DNA from: Ereboglobus sp. PH5-10
GTDB taxonomy: Bacteria > Verrucomicrobiota > Verrucomicrobiia > Opitutales > Opitutaceae
DNA: 64,000 bases
Assembly (NCBI RefSeq): GCF_029504735.1
Contig: NZ_JAQFIP010000010.1
Span: 85,940-149,939 of the forward strand
Reading direction: 5' to 3'
The first letter of the stretch is position 1. Each line of letters begins with the position of its first letter. Shown piece by piece: positions 34,269 to 43,657 of this stretch. Below the pieces are notes generated by a model that did not search any database, was not told where the DNA came from, and worked only from the letters and a program-made list of their open reading frames with translations. A program made the translations under genes and the position numbers.

Positions 34269-37200
34269 TTACTTTTCCTCGACGAGTTTTGAGAACGCGA
34301 GTTTTGCCGTGCCGATCAGGCCGGAGGGCAGGGGGCCGTAAGCCCAGTGGATGGAGTTGGCCGGCTTGGCCTTTTTGGGATCGGGAAAGTGGACGTCCAT
34401 CGTGTTCGCCCAGGTGAGGCGCTCGGATTCCGGCAGGGTGGCGTCGTGCAGGCAGCGGTTCACCCATGTGTTGGCCACGGCGATTTGCAGCGTGTTTTTG
34501 CCGGGACGCACGGCGTCGGTGATGTCGAGCCGGTAGGGCGGACGCCAGAGCGTGCCGGCGAGTTTTCCGTTCACCGTGACTTGCGCGACTTCGCAGACCT
34601 GGTCGATCTCAAGATACACGCGCTGGCCGGCGGCGGTTTCGTTTTTGTCGAGCGCGATCTCCTTCTCATACGTCGCGACGCCGGAGTAGTGCTTGATGCC
34701 GGGCTCCCGCGACTCCGTCCACGAAGTGAGTGTGGCGAAGCGTTGCGGGCCGGCGGGCGCGCCCCATTTGGCGTCGAATGTCACTGCCCACGGGCCGGCG
34801 AGCGTTTTGGGCTCGGGGATTTTGTCGGCGGCGAGCGCGCGCGTTTGGCCGCCGGCTTTCTTGATTTCAACTTTCCCAGGCGTGAAAAATTCCGCGCCCA
34901 TTTTGCCCTTGGTTGTCACGTAAAGGCGGGGCGATTTCGGCTCCGGTTCGGCGCATTCGGGGGGCGGCGCTTTCGCGAGGTCGAGAGCGGCGATTTTTTT
35001 GGCGTCGAATGCCTTGTCATACACGGCAAAGCCGGTCGCGCGGCCCTTGAACAAGCCTTGGATGGCCGCAGGCGGGTGGACGACGCGGCCGGAGGCGGAG
35101 CCGGTGGCGATTTGTTTGCCGTTGAGGTAGAGCGCGGGGACGTTGTTTTTGTAGACGAGGGCGATGCGCGCGTTTTCAGGCACGGGGTTGTCCCAAACCA
35201 GAACGGTGTTGCGGAAACGGGCTCCGTGCTCGAAGACGGCGATGGAGTTGCGGCCCACGCTCAGGCCGGCGCAGGCGTGGGCGTCGTCGCCGGCTTTCTT
35301 GTGCATTTCCTCGGGATAGAGGAGAATGTTTTCGTTTTTCAACGATATGACGCCCTTGGTTTGTTGTTCGGTGAGCGGACGGTCGGCGGCGGGCGTCGCG
35401 GTCACGAGGACGGTGAAGTTCGTCGCGATGGCGGCGTTGTCGGCCAGGGCGGGCGGGGAGTCTTGCATGTTGCGCGCCCTGCCGCTGGCGCTGGCGCGGG
35501 AGTCGGCTGTTATTTTTTTGGCGTCGAGCGCGGTGTCATAAACGGCGAATTCGCGGGCCTTGCCCTTGAACGCCTCGCGGGTGCCGGCGGGCGGGTGGAC
35601 GATGCGGCCGGAGGCGGAGCCGGCGGCGATTTGTTTGCCGTTGAGGTAGAGCGCGGGGACGTTGTCCTTGTAGACGAGGGCGATGCGCGCGTTTTTGGGC
35701 ACGGGGTTGTCCCAGACCAGGACGCTGTTGCGGAAACGCTCGCCGTGCTCGAAGACGGCGATGGAGTTGCGGCCCACGCTCAGGCCGGCGCAGGCGTGGT
35801 TATTGTCGCCGAGGGCCTTGTGCATCTGGTCGGGATAGAGGACGAGGTTTTCGTTGTCCAGCGACACGATGCCACGGGTGTTTTGCTTGGTGAGCGGGCG
35901 GTCGGCCGAGGGCGAGGCGGTCACGAAAACCGTGAAGTCGCCCGCGAGCGCCGTGTTGTCGGCCAGCGCGGGGCGCTCGGACGGGGCGGTGTTTTTGATT
36001 GTGTCCGGCGCGACGTTTTTGGCGCGGGCGTCGGCGAGGATTTTGGAGGCGTCGAATGTCGTGTCATGCACGGAGAATCCGTCCGCCCCGCCCCTGAACG
36101 CTCCCCGGAGGGTCGCGGGCGGGTGGACGACGCGGCCGGAGGCGGAGCCGGCGGCGATTTGCCTGCCGTTGAGGTAGAGCGTGGGGACGTTGTTTTTATA
36201 AACGAGGGCGATGCGCGCGTTTTGGGGCACGGGGTTGTTCCAGACCAGGACGCTGTTGCGGAAACTGGCTCCGTGCTCGAAGACGGCGATGGAGTTGCGG
36301 CCCACGCTCAGGCCGGCGCAGGCGTGCTTTTTGTCGCCGACTTTCTTGTGCATTTCCTCGGGGACGAGGAGGATGTTTTCCCCGTCCAGCGATATGACGC
36401 CCGTGGTGCTCCGCTCGGTGACGCGGCGTTTCGCGGCGGGCGAGACGGTCACGAAAACCGTGAAGTTTTTGGTGATGGTTTTGTTGTCAATGATGGTTTG
36501 GTCGTCGGCGGGGGGAGGCGGCGTGACGGGAAACGCCGGCTTGCCGTCCACGGTCACGCTCGACGCGGGTTGCGCGCGCGGCGCGTTTTTGCCGCCGAAC
36601 ACGACAAAGACGCCTTCGAGGGGCGCGAGCGCGAGGGGGATGCGCGTGCGGCCATCGGCTTCGTCGAGCACGGGCACGGGTGTGATTTCGCCGGTTTCGG
36701 GGTGCCAGATGGAGGCGGGTTTTCCGGCGACGTCGAAGGACATGATTCCCGAGCGCGGCGCGGTGGAGTCCTTGTTGGCGATGTGGAACCACTCGGAGCC
36801 GTCGATGTGCTCGCGGTGCGTCCACGCGATGTCCTTGGGGGCGAAGGCATCATCGAGCATGCATGTGAACGGTTCGCGGAGGCCGAGGGCGGCGATGGCC
36901 TCGTCGGGCGTGTGGCCGGCGTAGAAAACGCCCTTGCCGATTTTGCGGGCTGACTTGGAGCCGTCGCCGAAAAGTTCCGCGACGAGTTTTTGCCAGCGGG
37001 CGCCGGCTTCGGCGCCGCCGCGCAGGGTCGGGTTGAAGGCGGGCTTTTTTTCGGCGGAGACACGCGCGCCCGCCTCGACGAGGGTTTTTAGTTTTTCGAG
37101 TGTTTCGGGGAGCAGCGTGGTGTCCTTGGAGACGACCATGAGCTCGTAGTTCATGCGGCCGGGGCTGGCGAGGCGTCCGTTTTCGACGCGGAGGAAATTG

Positions 37201-38969
37201 CGCACGGCGTCGCCGTCGGCGATGTCGTATTGATGATTGGAGCGGAGCGCGAGGTGGGCGCTTCCCGAGGGGACTTGGTCGCTGTAAAAGTAGAGGACGC
37301 GGTTGGCGGTCTTGCCCTGCTGGAGCATGTATTGCGTGCGCGAGATGTAGGTGAACCACGGCTTGGAGAACGGCCACCAGGTGAGCTTGCGGTTTTGGGC
37401 GGTGCCCCAGGGGTTCATTTGCCAGCCGGGGGAGCGCTCGTCGGGCTGGTGCGAGAAGGTGTGGAAGACGAGGAGGTTCGCGCCGTCAAGAAAGCTGCTG
37501 TCCACCGTGCCCTTGAGGCTCCAGGGGGAATGCGCCCAGTTGCCGCGCCGTCCGGTGATCGTTTCGATGGCGACATAGCGCTTGCCATAAAAATGCGAGG
37601 CACTGGCGGCCTCGGCGCGGCGCGACAGCTTGGCGGGGCCGGAGACGCGGATGTTGTTGATGAGGTTTTTCTCGCGGTGCGGCTGCCAGAGGGTTCCCAT
37701 CGGGACGTCGGAGGCGCGGTAGCCGCCGAGCGGGTTGCGCGCGAAGCTTTCAACGAGGTCCTGCGTTTCGTAGCGCAGGCCGGCGGCGTGGATGCGCGCG
37801 GCCATTGTTTCGTAGAAGTTTTTTGCGATGAGGGCGGCGAAGGTTTGGCGGAGGTCGCGGAGGAAATTTTCCGTCGTGGTTATGTCCCCGATGCATTCGC
37901 CCGCGTAAACGGCCAGCCACGGCAGGATGTCGTAGCCGTTTTGCTCGCGGAAATAGCGCTCGAAATTTTGCGTCCAGTTCTGGTGCCCCGCCTCCCATGA
38001 GTCGGTCTCGATGACGGAAAATGTTTTCCCGGCGAGCGGGCCGGCGGCGTCGAGCATTTTTTTCGAGTAGCCGTCGAAGTGCTGGTTGACGAAGGCGGGC
38101 TCGAACTTGTCCACCTCGAGGCCGCGTCCCTCGGCGGTGGCGGGATAGGTGGTCTTGCCCGTGGTGGTGTAGCCGACGCGCATGACAACCCACTCGCCGT
38201 CGGGCACGCGCCAGCGGAGCGCGCCGCCGGTGACGCTGGCGGTGAGGTTGCGAATCTCGTCGAGGCGCAGGGCGCGCTCGGGAGGGACGGGCTTGGAGGG
38301 CGCGGCTCCCTCGGGGCCGGAACCGCGGTCGCTGGCGGCACCCGCCATGAACTTGAAGCGCGTGACGGGTGACTTGCCCGAGGGGCCTTTCGCGGGCCAG
38401 GCGAGCACGGCGATGTCGCGGACGAAGTCGAGCTTGCGGTCGAGCTCGGGCAGCGCGATGGACTGCTCCGCGCCGTTGCCCGTGACACGAAGGGTTTTGA
38501 ACGTGAGCTCCTTCATCGATTGCTCGGGAGTGATCCACGGGCCGCCGGCCTCGGACCAGCCGTCGCAATTATGAATGCCGACTTCAATGCCGTGTTTCGC
38601 GGCGGTTTCGGTGGCGAAGCGAAAGAGGTCGAACCACTCGGGCGAGGCGAAGGGGACGGGCGCGGGGTTTTTGTCGCGATTGCCGACGGAGAAAACCTGC
38701 GCCTGCCCGATGCCCTTGTCGGCCATCTCGCGCAAGTCGGCCTCGATGCCCGCGCGCGAAACATTGCCGTTGAGCCAGTGCCACCAAGTTTGCGGACGCG
38801 CCCAGCCCGAGGGCGAGGCGAAGGCCGCGGCGTCGAGCGTGTGCTCGGGCTGATCGGGATTGTGGCTGGTGTATTTGAGGAAATCCCCATCCGCGTTTGC
38901 GGCGTGAAGGAATGTTCCGGCGAGGAACAGGCTGGCGATGAGTGCGGGGATGAGTGCGCGCAGTTTCAT
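34269..38969 (-). CDS. GH106-family glycosidase with three tandem LamG-like modules
   Basis: A 1566-residue secreted enzyme, far longer than the usual ~1000-1100. A Sec signal (residues 1-25) is followed by GH106-type blocks: RPQTWWHWLNGNVSRAGIEADLREMADKGIGQAQVF (W62-W65) and GIEVGIHNCDGWSEAGGPW. The catalytic part runs to about 800. Residues 828-1331 hold three repeats of about 173 residues (CAGLSVGRNSIAVFEHG, NARIALVYK, LYLNGKQIAAGSASGR), each a LamG/concanavalin-like fold likely binding glycan. The C-terminal jelly-roll (GVATYEKEIALDKN ... LAGTLWRPPYRLDITDAVRPGKNTLQIAVANTWVNR) closes the enzyme. Rhamnosidase activity is inferred from the family. Confidence 0.87.
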   Translation of the reverse strand: MKLRALIPALIASLFLAGTFLHAANADGDFLKYTSHNPDQPEHTLDAAAFASPSGWARPQTWWHWLNGNVSRAGIEADLREMADKGIGQAQVFSVGNRDKNPAPVPFASPEWFDLFRFATETAAKHGIEVGIHNCDGWSEAGGPWITPEQSMKELTFKTLRVTGNGAEQSIALPELDRKLDFVRDIAVLAWPAKGPSGKSPVTRFKFMAGAASDRGSGPEGAAPSKPVPPERALRLDEIRNLTASVTGGALRWRVPDGEWVVMRVGYTTTGKTTYPATAEGRGLEVDKFEPAFVNQHFDGYSKKMLDAAGPLAGKTFSVIETDSWEAGHQNWTQNFERYFREQNGYDILPWLAVYAGECIGDITTTENFLRDLRQTFAALIAKNFYETMAARIHAAGLRYETQDLVESFARNPLGGYRASDVPMGTLWQPHREKNLINNIRVSGPAKLSRRAEAASASHFYGKRYVAIETITGRRGNWAHSPWSLKGTVDSSFLDGANLLVFHTFSHQPDERSPGWQMNPWGTAQNRKLTWWPFSKPWFTYISRTQYMLQQGKTANRVLYFYSDQVPSGSAHLALRSNHQYDIADGDAVRNFLRVENGRLASPGRMNYELMVVSKDTTLLPETLEKLKTLVEAGARVSAEKKPAFNPTLRGGAEAGARWQKLVAELFGDGSKSARKIGKGVFYAGHTPDEAIAALGLREPFTCMLDDAFAPKDIAWTHREHIDGSEWFHIANKDSTAPRSGIMSFDVAGKPASIWHPETGEITPVPVLDEADGRTRIPLALAPLEGVFVVFGGKNAPRAQPASSVTVDGKPAFPVTPPPPADDQTIIDNKTITKNFTVFVTVSPAAKRRVTERSTTGVISLDGENILLVPEEMHKKVGDKKHACAGLSVGRNSIAVFEHGASFRNSVLVWNNPVPQNARIALVYKNNVPTLYLNGRQIAAGSASGRVVHPPATLRGAFRGGADGFSVHDTTFDASKILADARAKNVAPDTIKNTAPSERPALADNTALAGDFTVFVTASPSADRPLTKQNTRGIVSLDNENLVLYPDQMHKALGDNNHACAGLSVGRNSIAVFEHGERFRNSVLVWDNPVPKNARIALVYKDNVPALYLNGKQIAAGSASGRIVHPPAGTREAFKGKAREFAVYDTALDAKKITADSRASASGRARNMQDSPPALADNAAIATNFTVLVTATPAADRPLTEQQTKGVISLKNENILLYPEEMHKKAGDDAHACAGLSVGRNSIAVFEHGARFRNTVLVWDNPVPENARIALVYKNNVPALYLNGKQIATGSASGRVVHPPAAIQGLFKGRATGFAVYDKAFDAKKIAALDLAKAPPPECAEPEPKSPRLYVTTKGKMGAEFFTPGKVEIKKAGGQTRALAADKIPEPKTLAGPWAVTFDAKWGAPAGPQRFATLTSWTESREPGIKHYSGVATYEKEIALDKNETAAGQRVYLEIDQVCEVAQVTVNGKLAGTLWRPPYRLDITDAVRPGKNTLQIAVANTWVNRCLHDATLPESERLTWANTMDVHFPDPKKAKPANSIHWAYGPLPSGLIGTAKLAFSKLVEEK
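34975..36490. repeat. three tandem ~520-bp repeats within the GH106 gene
   Basis: On the minus strand, units start near 36486, 35965 and 35446, giving periods of about 525 and 519 bp, with the third unit ending near 34975. DNA identity is high over long runs (for example the segment encoding HACAGLSVGRNSIAVFEHG). Confidence 0.9.
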
Positions 38970-39368
38970 TGAGTGTCGGATGTTTTTAGTGGATGTTGTT
39001 GCGAAAACGGGGATGCGGCGTAACGGGATGCGAAGGCAGGCGTTGAGGGATTTGAACGATTGGGGACCAGGGGGCTTATTTATGATTCAAGTCGGTCATA
39101 TAATTTTTAGAGAAATCCTTATTCTCGAATGACCGTCAAGCCCTTTCAGGAATTTTCAGCCAGTGAAACATGCTTCGGGTTGCCGTGGAGTAACGAGGTG
39201 CGGCGATGCGCGGGGATACCCCTTCGGGGCAGGGGGGGATACAACGATTTTTACTTAAAACATCGAACAAATGGATGGGTCAATTTTTTTAGATTGGTGC
39301 GATCACTTCCTCATATGCGCAAATCGCGCGCACGTTGTTGGATTTCACCCGCGCCGAGGGGGCCGGGG
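38970..39368. other. intergenic region with nested dyad upstream of the GH106 gene
   Basis: A 399-bp gap with no gene seen. A nested dyad lies at 39093-39135 (CGGTCAT / ATGACCG outside, GAGAA / TTCTC inside), about 125 bp before the GH106 start on the minus strand, within AT-rich DNA. It is a candidate operator. The rest shows only short GC-rich runs. Confidence 0.5.
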
Positions 39369-40220
39369 TCACTCGAATCCGCAGAGCGAGATGCCCCATG
39401 CCTTGGCCTGCGCGATCACGGCTGGCTTGTCGAGCATGATGACTCGTCCGGCCTCGAGCGCGGCGGCGTGCAGACCGGATTCGCGCATCACTTCAAGCGT
39501 GCGTTGTCCAAAAACAGGCACGTCAAACCGATAATCCTGGTTGGCCTTGACCGTTTTTACAAAGAGCGTGCCGTCGGTCTTGAATGTTCCCGCGCGGCGC
39601 AGCATTTCGTCGGTGCCCTCAAACGCCTCGACCGCGAGCACGGTGCCTTTGCGGACGACGCAGCCCTGGCCGATGTCGAGGCGCGCGGATTCGCGCGCGA
39701 TGTGGATGCCGTGCTCCAAGTATTCGTTGTTGATGGGGAATCTTCCCCCGGTCATGACGCCTGTTGAGGCGAGTTGCTCGTCCAGAAAGCAGCGGGCGTC
39801 GAGCATGCGCACGCCGGCTTTTTCGATTTCGGCGGCGAGCGCGCCAAAAATTGTTTCCGCGTTGCGGCGTTTCAACGAAAAGAGGATTTTGATTGCGAGC
39901 AAATCGGGGTGCAGCCCGCCAAAGAGGCGCTTGGGCGTGATCTGCCCCGCCATGAGCGCGTAGCCGGTGCCAAACTCGCGCAGCGCGCGCAGCGCCTTGC
40001 CCAGTTGTCCGACATAAACCATGCGCCGCTCGGCGTCGGGGAAGGTGGCGTAAAGCTCGGGCGGTGTTTCCTCATGAAATGCAAGCAGCCGGATCGGTAT
40101 GCCCGCCCGTCGTATCGCATCGGCGACAAGCACGGGGTATCGCCCCTGTCCCGCGATGAGCGTGATGGGTTTGGCGGTGTCGAAATCTTCTGGAAGAAAG
40201 CGCGATAACACGATGGGCAA
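39369..40220 (-). CDS. lpxI: UDP-2,3-diacylglucosamine pyrophosphatase LpxI
   Basis: A 283-residue protein of the LpxI (DUF1009) family, which hydrolyses UDP-2,3-diacylglucosamine to lipid X in lipid A synthesis, replacing LpxH. Visible features are the N-terminal PITLIAGQGRYPVLVADAIRRAG, VGQLGKALRALREFGTGYALMAGQITPKRLF, and the C-terminal CVVRKGTVLAVEAFEGTDEMLRRAG with VKTVKANQDYRFDVPVFGQRTLEVM. Length matches the family (about 270-285). Cytoplasmic or peripheral at the inner membrane. With the Lpt permease it confirms a lipid-A-making outer membrane. Downstream of htrA on the same strand. Confidence 0.92.
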   Translation of the reverse strand: MPIVLSRFLPEDFDTAKPITLIAGQGRYPVLVADAIRRAGIPIRLLAFHEETPPELYATFPDAERRMVYVGQLGKALRALREFGTGYALMAGQITPKRLFGGLHPDLLAIKILFSLKRRNAETIFGALAAEIEKAGVRMLDARCFLDEQLASTGVMTGGRFPINNEYLEHGIHIARESARLDIGQGCVVRKGTVLAVEAFEGTDEMLRRAGTFKTDGTLFVKTVKANQDYRFDVPVFGQRTLEVMRESGLHAAALEAGRVIMLDKPAVIAQAKAWGISLCGFE

Positions 40221-40286
40221 ATGCGTAATGCCCGCGCCGCCGCGCTGGCAAGGCTGGAAACGGGGGCGTGTCCCCGATTGGAGGGC

Positions 40287-40320
40287 GCGATGTAATTCGA
40301 CTTAAGCCGAATTGGGGCGA
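40287..40320. repeat. 10-bp-period CGA array, degenerate copy 4
   Basis: GCGA at 40287, TCGA at 40297, CCGA at 40307 and GCGA at 40317 keep an exact 10-bp spacing, but only one unit has the TCGA core. It lies between lpxI and the htrA terminator. I treat it as a decayed copy. Confidence 0.5.
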
Positions 40321-40347
40321 TTCAGGTGGGGCGATGTCGTCGCGGCC

Positions 40348-40391
40348 AAAAAGTAAAACGTCCCGGTCTGCGTTGGCGCAGGCCGGGACGT
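40348..40391 (-). terminator. intrinsic terminator of htrA
   Basis: A 15-bp stem (40358-40372 with 40377-40391, one G-T pair) with a 4-nt loop, followed on the minus strand by a T-rich run. It lies 33 bp after the htrA stop. Confidence 0.85.
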
Positions 40392-40423
40392 GGTATGATG
40401 GTTATGTTTCGGGCCGCCTCGTT

Positions 40424-42034
40424 TTATTTTTTCGAGGCTTCGGGAGATTCGGTTTCGTCAACGAGGACAAAGCGGGTGCCGCCGCGGCTCCAGACGCGGA
40501 GGAGCGTCTTTTTCGAGGGCGGGTTCTCGGTGAGTTTGACGGCTTCGTCGGCGTTGGCGACGGGTTCGCGGTTGATTTCCTGAATCACGTCGCCGGGGCG
40601 CAGGCCGGCGGCGGCGGCGGGCGAGTCGGGATCGACGTCGGTGATGACCGCGCCGGTGATGTTGCTTGAAATGCCGTAGGCGCGGCGGGTGCGGGCGTCG
40701 AGATCGGCCACGCCGACGCCGTTGAGCGTGCCGTTATCCTCGGTTTTGGCGCCGCCGGATGCGTCGTTGCCGGATGTGCTTTTCTCACCGGGTTGGTTGC
40801 CGACGATGATGGCGAGTTGCTCGGGCTTGCCGTCGCGCATCACGGTGATGGATGCGCTGGTGCCGGGAGCGACGGCGGCGACGGCGAGGCGGAGCGTGCG
40901 CCCGTCCTTGACTGCGCGTCCGTTGAAATCGGTGATGATGTCGCCGGGCTGAATGCCGATTTTCGAGGAGGGGCCGTCGGGCGTGACCTCGGCGACGAGC
41001 GCGCCGTCGGCGTTTTTGAGTTTGAATTGCCCGGCCATTTCGGGCGTGAGGTTTTGCACGGCGACGCCGATGAAGCCACGGACAACTTTGCCGTTGGCGA
41101 CGAGTTGCTCCATGACGCTGCGGACGAGGTTGGCGGGAATGGCGAGGCCGATGCCTTGGAAGCCGCCGGAGCGGGAGAGGATGGCGGTGTTGATGCCGAT
41201 GACGCGTCCGCGCATGTCGGTGAGCGCGCCGCCGGAGTTGCCGGGGTTGATGGAGGCGTCGGTTTGGATAAAATCCTCGTAGCCCTGGCCGTCCTCAATG
41301 ATGCCGACGCCGCGTCCGAGGGCGCTGATCATGCCGGCGGTGACGGTCTGGCCGATGCCGAAGGGATTGCCGATGGCGAGCACGCGGTCGCCGACTTCGA
41401 GTTGGTCGCTGTCGGCAAAGGTGGCGGCGGGCAGGCCGGTGGCCTCGACTTTGATGACTGCGATGTCGGTTTTCGGATCGGTGCCGATGACCTTGGCCTT
41501 TAATTCGCGTCCGTCGTTGAGGGAGACTTTGATTTCGTCGGCACCGTTGACGACGTGCGCGTTGGTGAGCACGTAGCCGTCGGCGGAGACGATGACGCCG
41601 GAGCCGAGGCCGGTTTGCTCGGGCTGGCGTTGCATGCGGCTGCCGCGGCGGTTGTTGCCGCGATTGCCTCCGCTGCCGTCATCGTCGCCATACGGTCCGA
41701 AAAATGGGCCGAAGAAATCGCGGAATCGCGGGTCGCTGAAAAATGGATTGTCGGCGACAGGGACGTTTTTGGCGCGTTCGGTGACGAGCACCTTGACGAC
41801 GCTGGGCGCGACTTCCTTGACGATGGGCGCGTAGCTTTCGGTGGCGGAGGGCGCGGTGCGGGTGAGCGGGGTGGCGTCGACTTTCATTGTGACGCCCGGT
41901 TTCTCGTCCTGTTTCGCGAAGGCGACGGCCGAGAGCGTGATCGCAGCCACGGCGACAAGGCTGCCGCCGAGGAGGGCGAACGGGCGGCGTGCGGTTTTTG
42001 CGTGATGGGCGGGTTGCGTGTTGTGGTTTGTCAT
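40424..42034 (-). CDS. degP: periplasmic serine protease, HtrA/DegP family
   Basis: A 536-residue envelope protease-chaperone. A signal or anchor helix covers residues 19-40 (FALLGGSLVAVAAITLSAVAFA). The trypsin-like domain has the full triad: H160 in LTNAHVV, D190 in KTDIAVIKV and S267 in NPGNSGGAL. Two PDZ domains follow (around 305-400 and 430-525; GFIGVAVQNLTPEMA, PAAAAGLRPGDVIQEINRE). An acidic, then basic linker (DDDGSGGNRGNNRRGSRMQR) at 117-135 corresponds to the DegP LA loop. Expected role is degradation of misfolded envelope proteins. Divergent from the carbonic anhydrase gene. Confidence 0.93.
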   Translation of the reverse strand: MTNHNTQPAHHAKTARRPFALLGGSLVAVAAITLSAVAFAKQDEKPGVTMKVDATPLTRTAPSATESYAPIVKEVAPSVVKVLVTERAKNVPVADNPFFSDPRFRDFFGPFFGPYGDDDGSGGNRGNNRRGSRMQRQPEQTGLGSGVIVSADGYVLTNAHVVNGADEIKVSLNDGRELKAKVIGTDPKTDIAVIKVEATGLPAATFADSDQLEVGDRVLAIGNPFGIGQTVTAGMISALGRGVGIIEDGQGYEDFIQTDASINPGNSGGALTDMRGRVIGINTAILSRSGGFQGIGLAIPANLVRSVMEQLVANGKVVRGFIGVAVQNLTPEMAGQFKLKNADGALVAEVTPDGPSSKIGIQPGDIITDFNGRAVKDGRTLRLAVAAVAPGTSASITVMRDGKPEQLAIIVGNQPGEKSTSGNDASGGAKTEDNGTLNGVGVADLDARTRRAYGISSNITGAVITDVDPDSPAAAAGLRPGDVIQEINREPVANADEAVKLTENPPSKKTLLRVWSRGGTRFVLVDETESPEASKK

Positions 42035-42196
42035 AAGAGCGGATGTTTGAAAAATGGATGTGTCTTTTGGAATGTTTCGCCCCGACTATCGCACGAATTA
42101 TTTTCGGATATCTTTCGTGAAGCTTACTTTTTTGTAATTTTCCGTGTGCTTTTGCGGGATTGGGAGTAGTGTCTCCGTGTAACATTTTCAACAATC

Positions 42197-42727
42197 ATGA
42201 CCGTTCACGATCGTCTCGCAGCCCATCTCTCGAAAACTCCCGACACAGCCAGCGCCAATTGGGTCGCCGCCAACGCGACCGTTGTGGGCGATGTCACGCT
42301 CGGACCCAAAAGCAGCGTGTTTTACGGGGCGGTGTTGCGCGGCGACATTGCGCGGATCGTGGTGGGCGAGGGCTCGAACATTCAGGACAACTGCGTGGTG
42401 CACTTGGCGGACGATCTCGACGCGATCATCGGCGACTGGGTGACCGTGGGCCACGGCGCGATCATCCACGCGTGCACGATTGAGGACGAGTGCCTGATCG
42501 GCATGGGCGCGACGGTGCTCGACGGCGCGAGGGTGGGGGCGCGGAGCATTGTGGGTGCGGGCGCGGTGGTGACGCCGCGCACGGTGATCCCACCGGGCTC
42601 GATGGTGCTTGGCGCGCCGGCAAAGGTCGTGCGCCCGCTCAGCGAGGTGGAACAGGCTAAGCTCAAGGGCTGGGCTGAAAAGTATGTGCATGTTTCCGCC
42701 GCGCACGCGGCGGCTGCGAAAAAATAA
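42197..42727 (+). CDS. gamma-class carbonic anhydrase family protein
   Basis: A 176-residue left-handed beta-helix protein with hexapeptide repeats (VGDVTLGPKSSVFYGAVLRGD, VVGEGSNIQDNCVVHLADD, IIGDWVTVGHGAIIHACTIEDECLIGMGATVLDGARVG). Metal-ligand His residues are in VVHLAD and VGHGAIIHAC, the three expected at trimer interfaces. The C-terminal helix (SEVEQAKLKGWAEKYVHVSAAH) fits YrdA/CaiE-like proteins. Whether it has carbonic anhydrase activity or another function is open, as for most of the family. It starts 163 bp from the divergent htrA gene. Confidence 0.9.
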   Translation: MTVHDRLAAHLSKTPDTASANWVAANATVVGDVTLGPKSSVFYGAVLRGDIARIVVGEGSNIQDNCVVHLADDLDAIIGDWVTVGHGAIIHACTIEDECLIGMGATVLDGARVGARSIVGAGAVVTPRTVIPPGSMVLGAPAKVVRPLSEVEQAKLKGWAEKYVHVSAAHAAAAKK

Positions 42728-42903
42728 TGTGCGAATCGTGAAAAGGCGGTAAGTTGTGCCGGAGCGTCCGTTTTTGCGGGCGGATGCGCGCAATGAGCGC
42801 ATGCTGGCACCGGTTAAAAAGATTGTGTGCAAAATTTTTGCGTGTTGCCTTTTTTCGCGGGCTTCAATTTTTCCGTTCATGTTATTCGCCCTGGGGCGGG
42901 TAG

Positions 42904-43560
<657 letters not shown>

Positions 43561-43588
43561 GTTTGCTCGCAATCCTCAATTTGCTTCG

Positions 43589-43618
43589 AAAGCCGGACGT
43601 GTTTCGTCCGGCTTTTTT
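43589..43618 (+). terminator. intrinsic terminator of the aquaporin gene
   Basis: An 11-bp stem AAAGCCGGACG/CGTCCGGCTTT (43589-43599, 43605-43615) with loop TGTTT, followed by TTT. A strong Rho-independent terminator. Confidence 0.9.
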
Positions 43619-43657
43619 CATTTGGAAAAATCATGGTTGGCGGATAATCCCCAAATC

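Noticed and set aside
34347..36953. 868-codon plus-strand open frame opposite the LamG-like repeats
   Set aside because: It mirrors the GH106 gene, repeats with the same period, and is low complexity (Gly/Val/Asp-rich). A shadow of the real gene.
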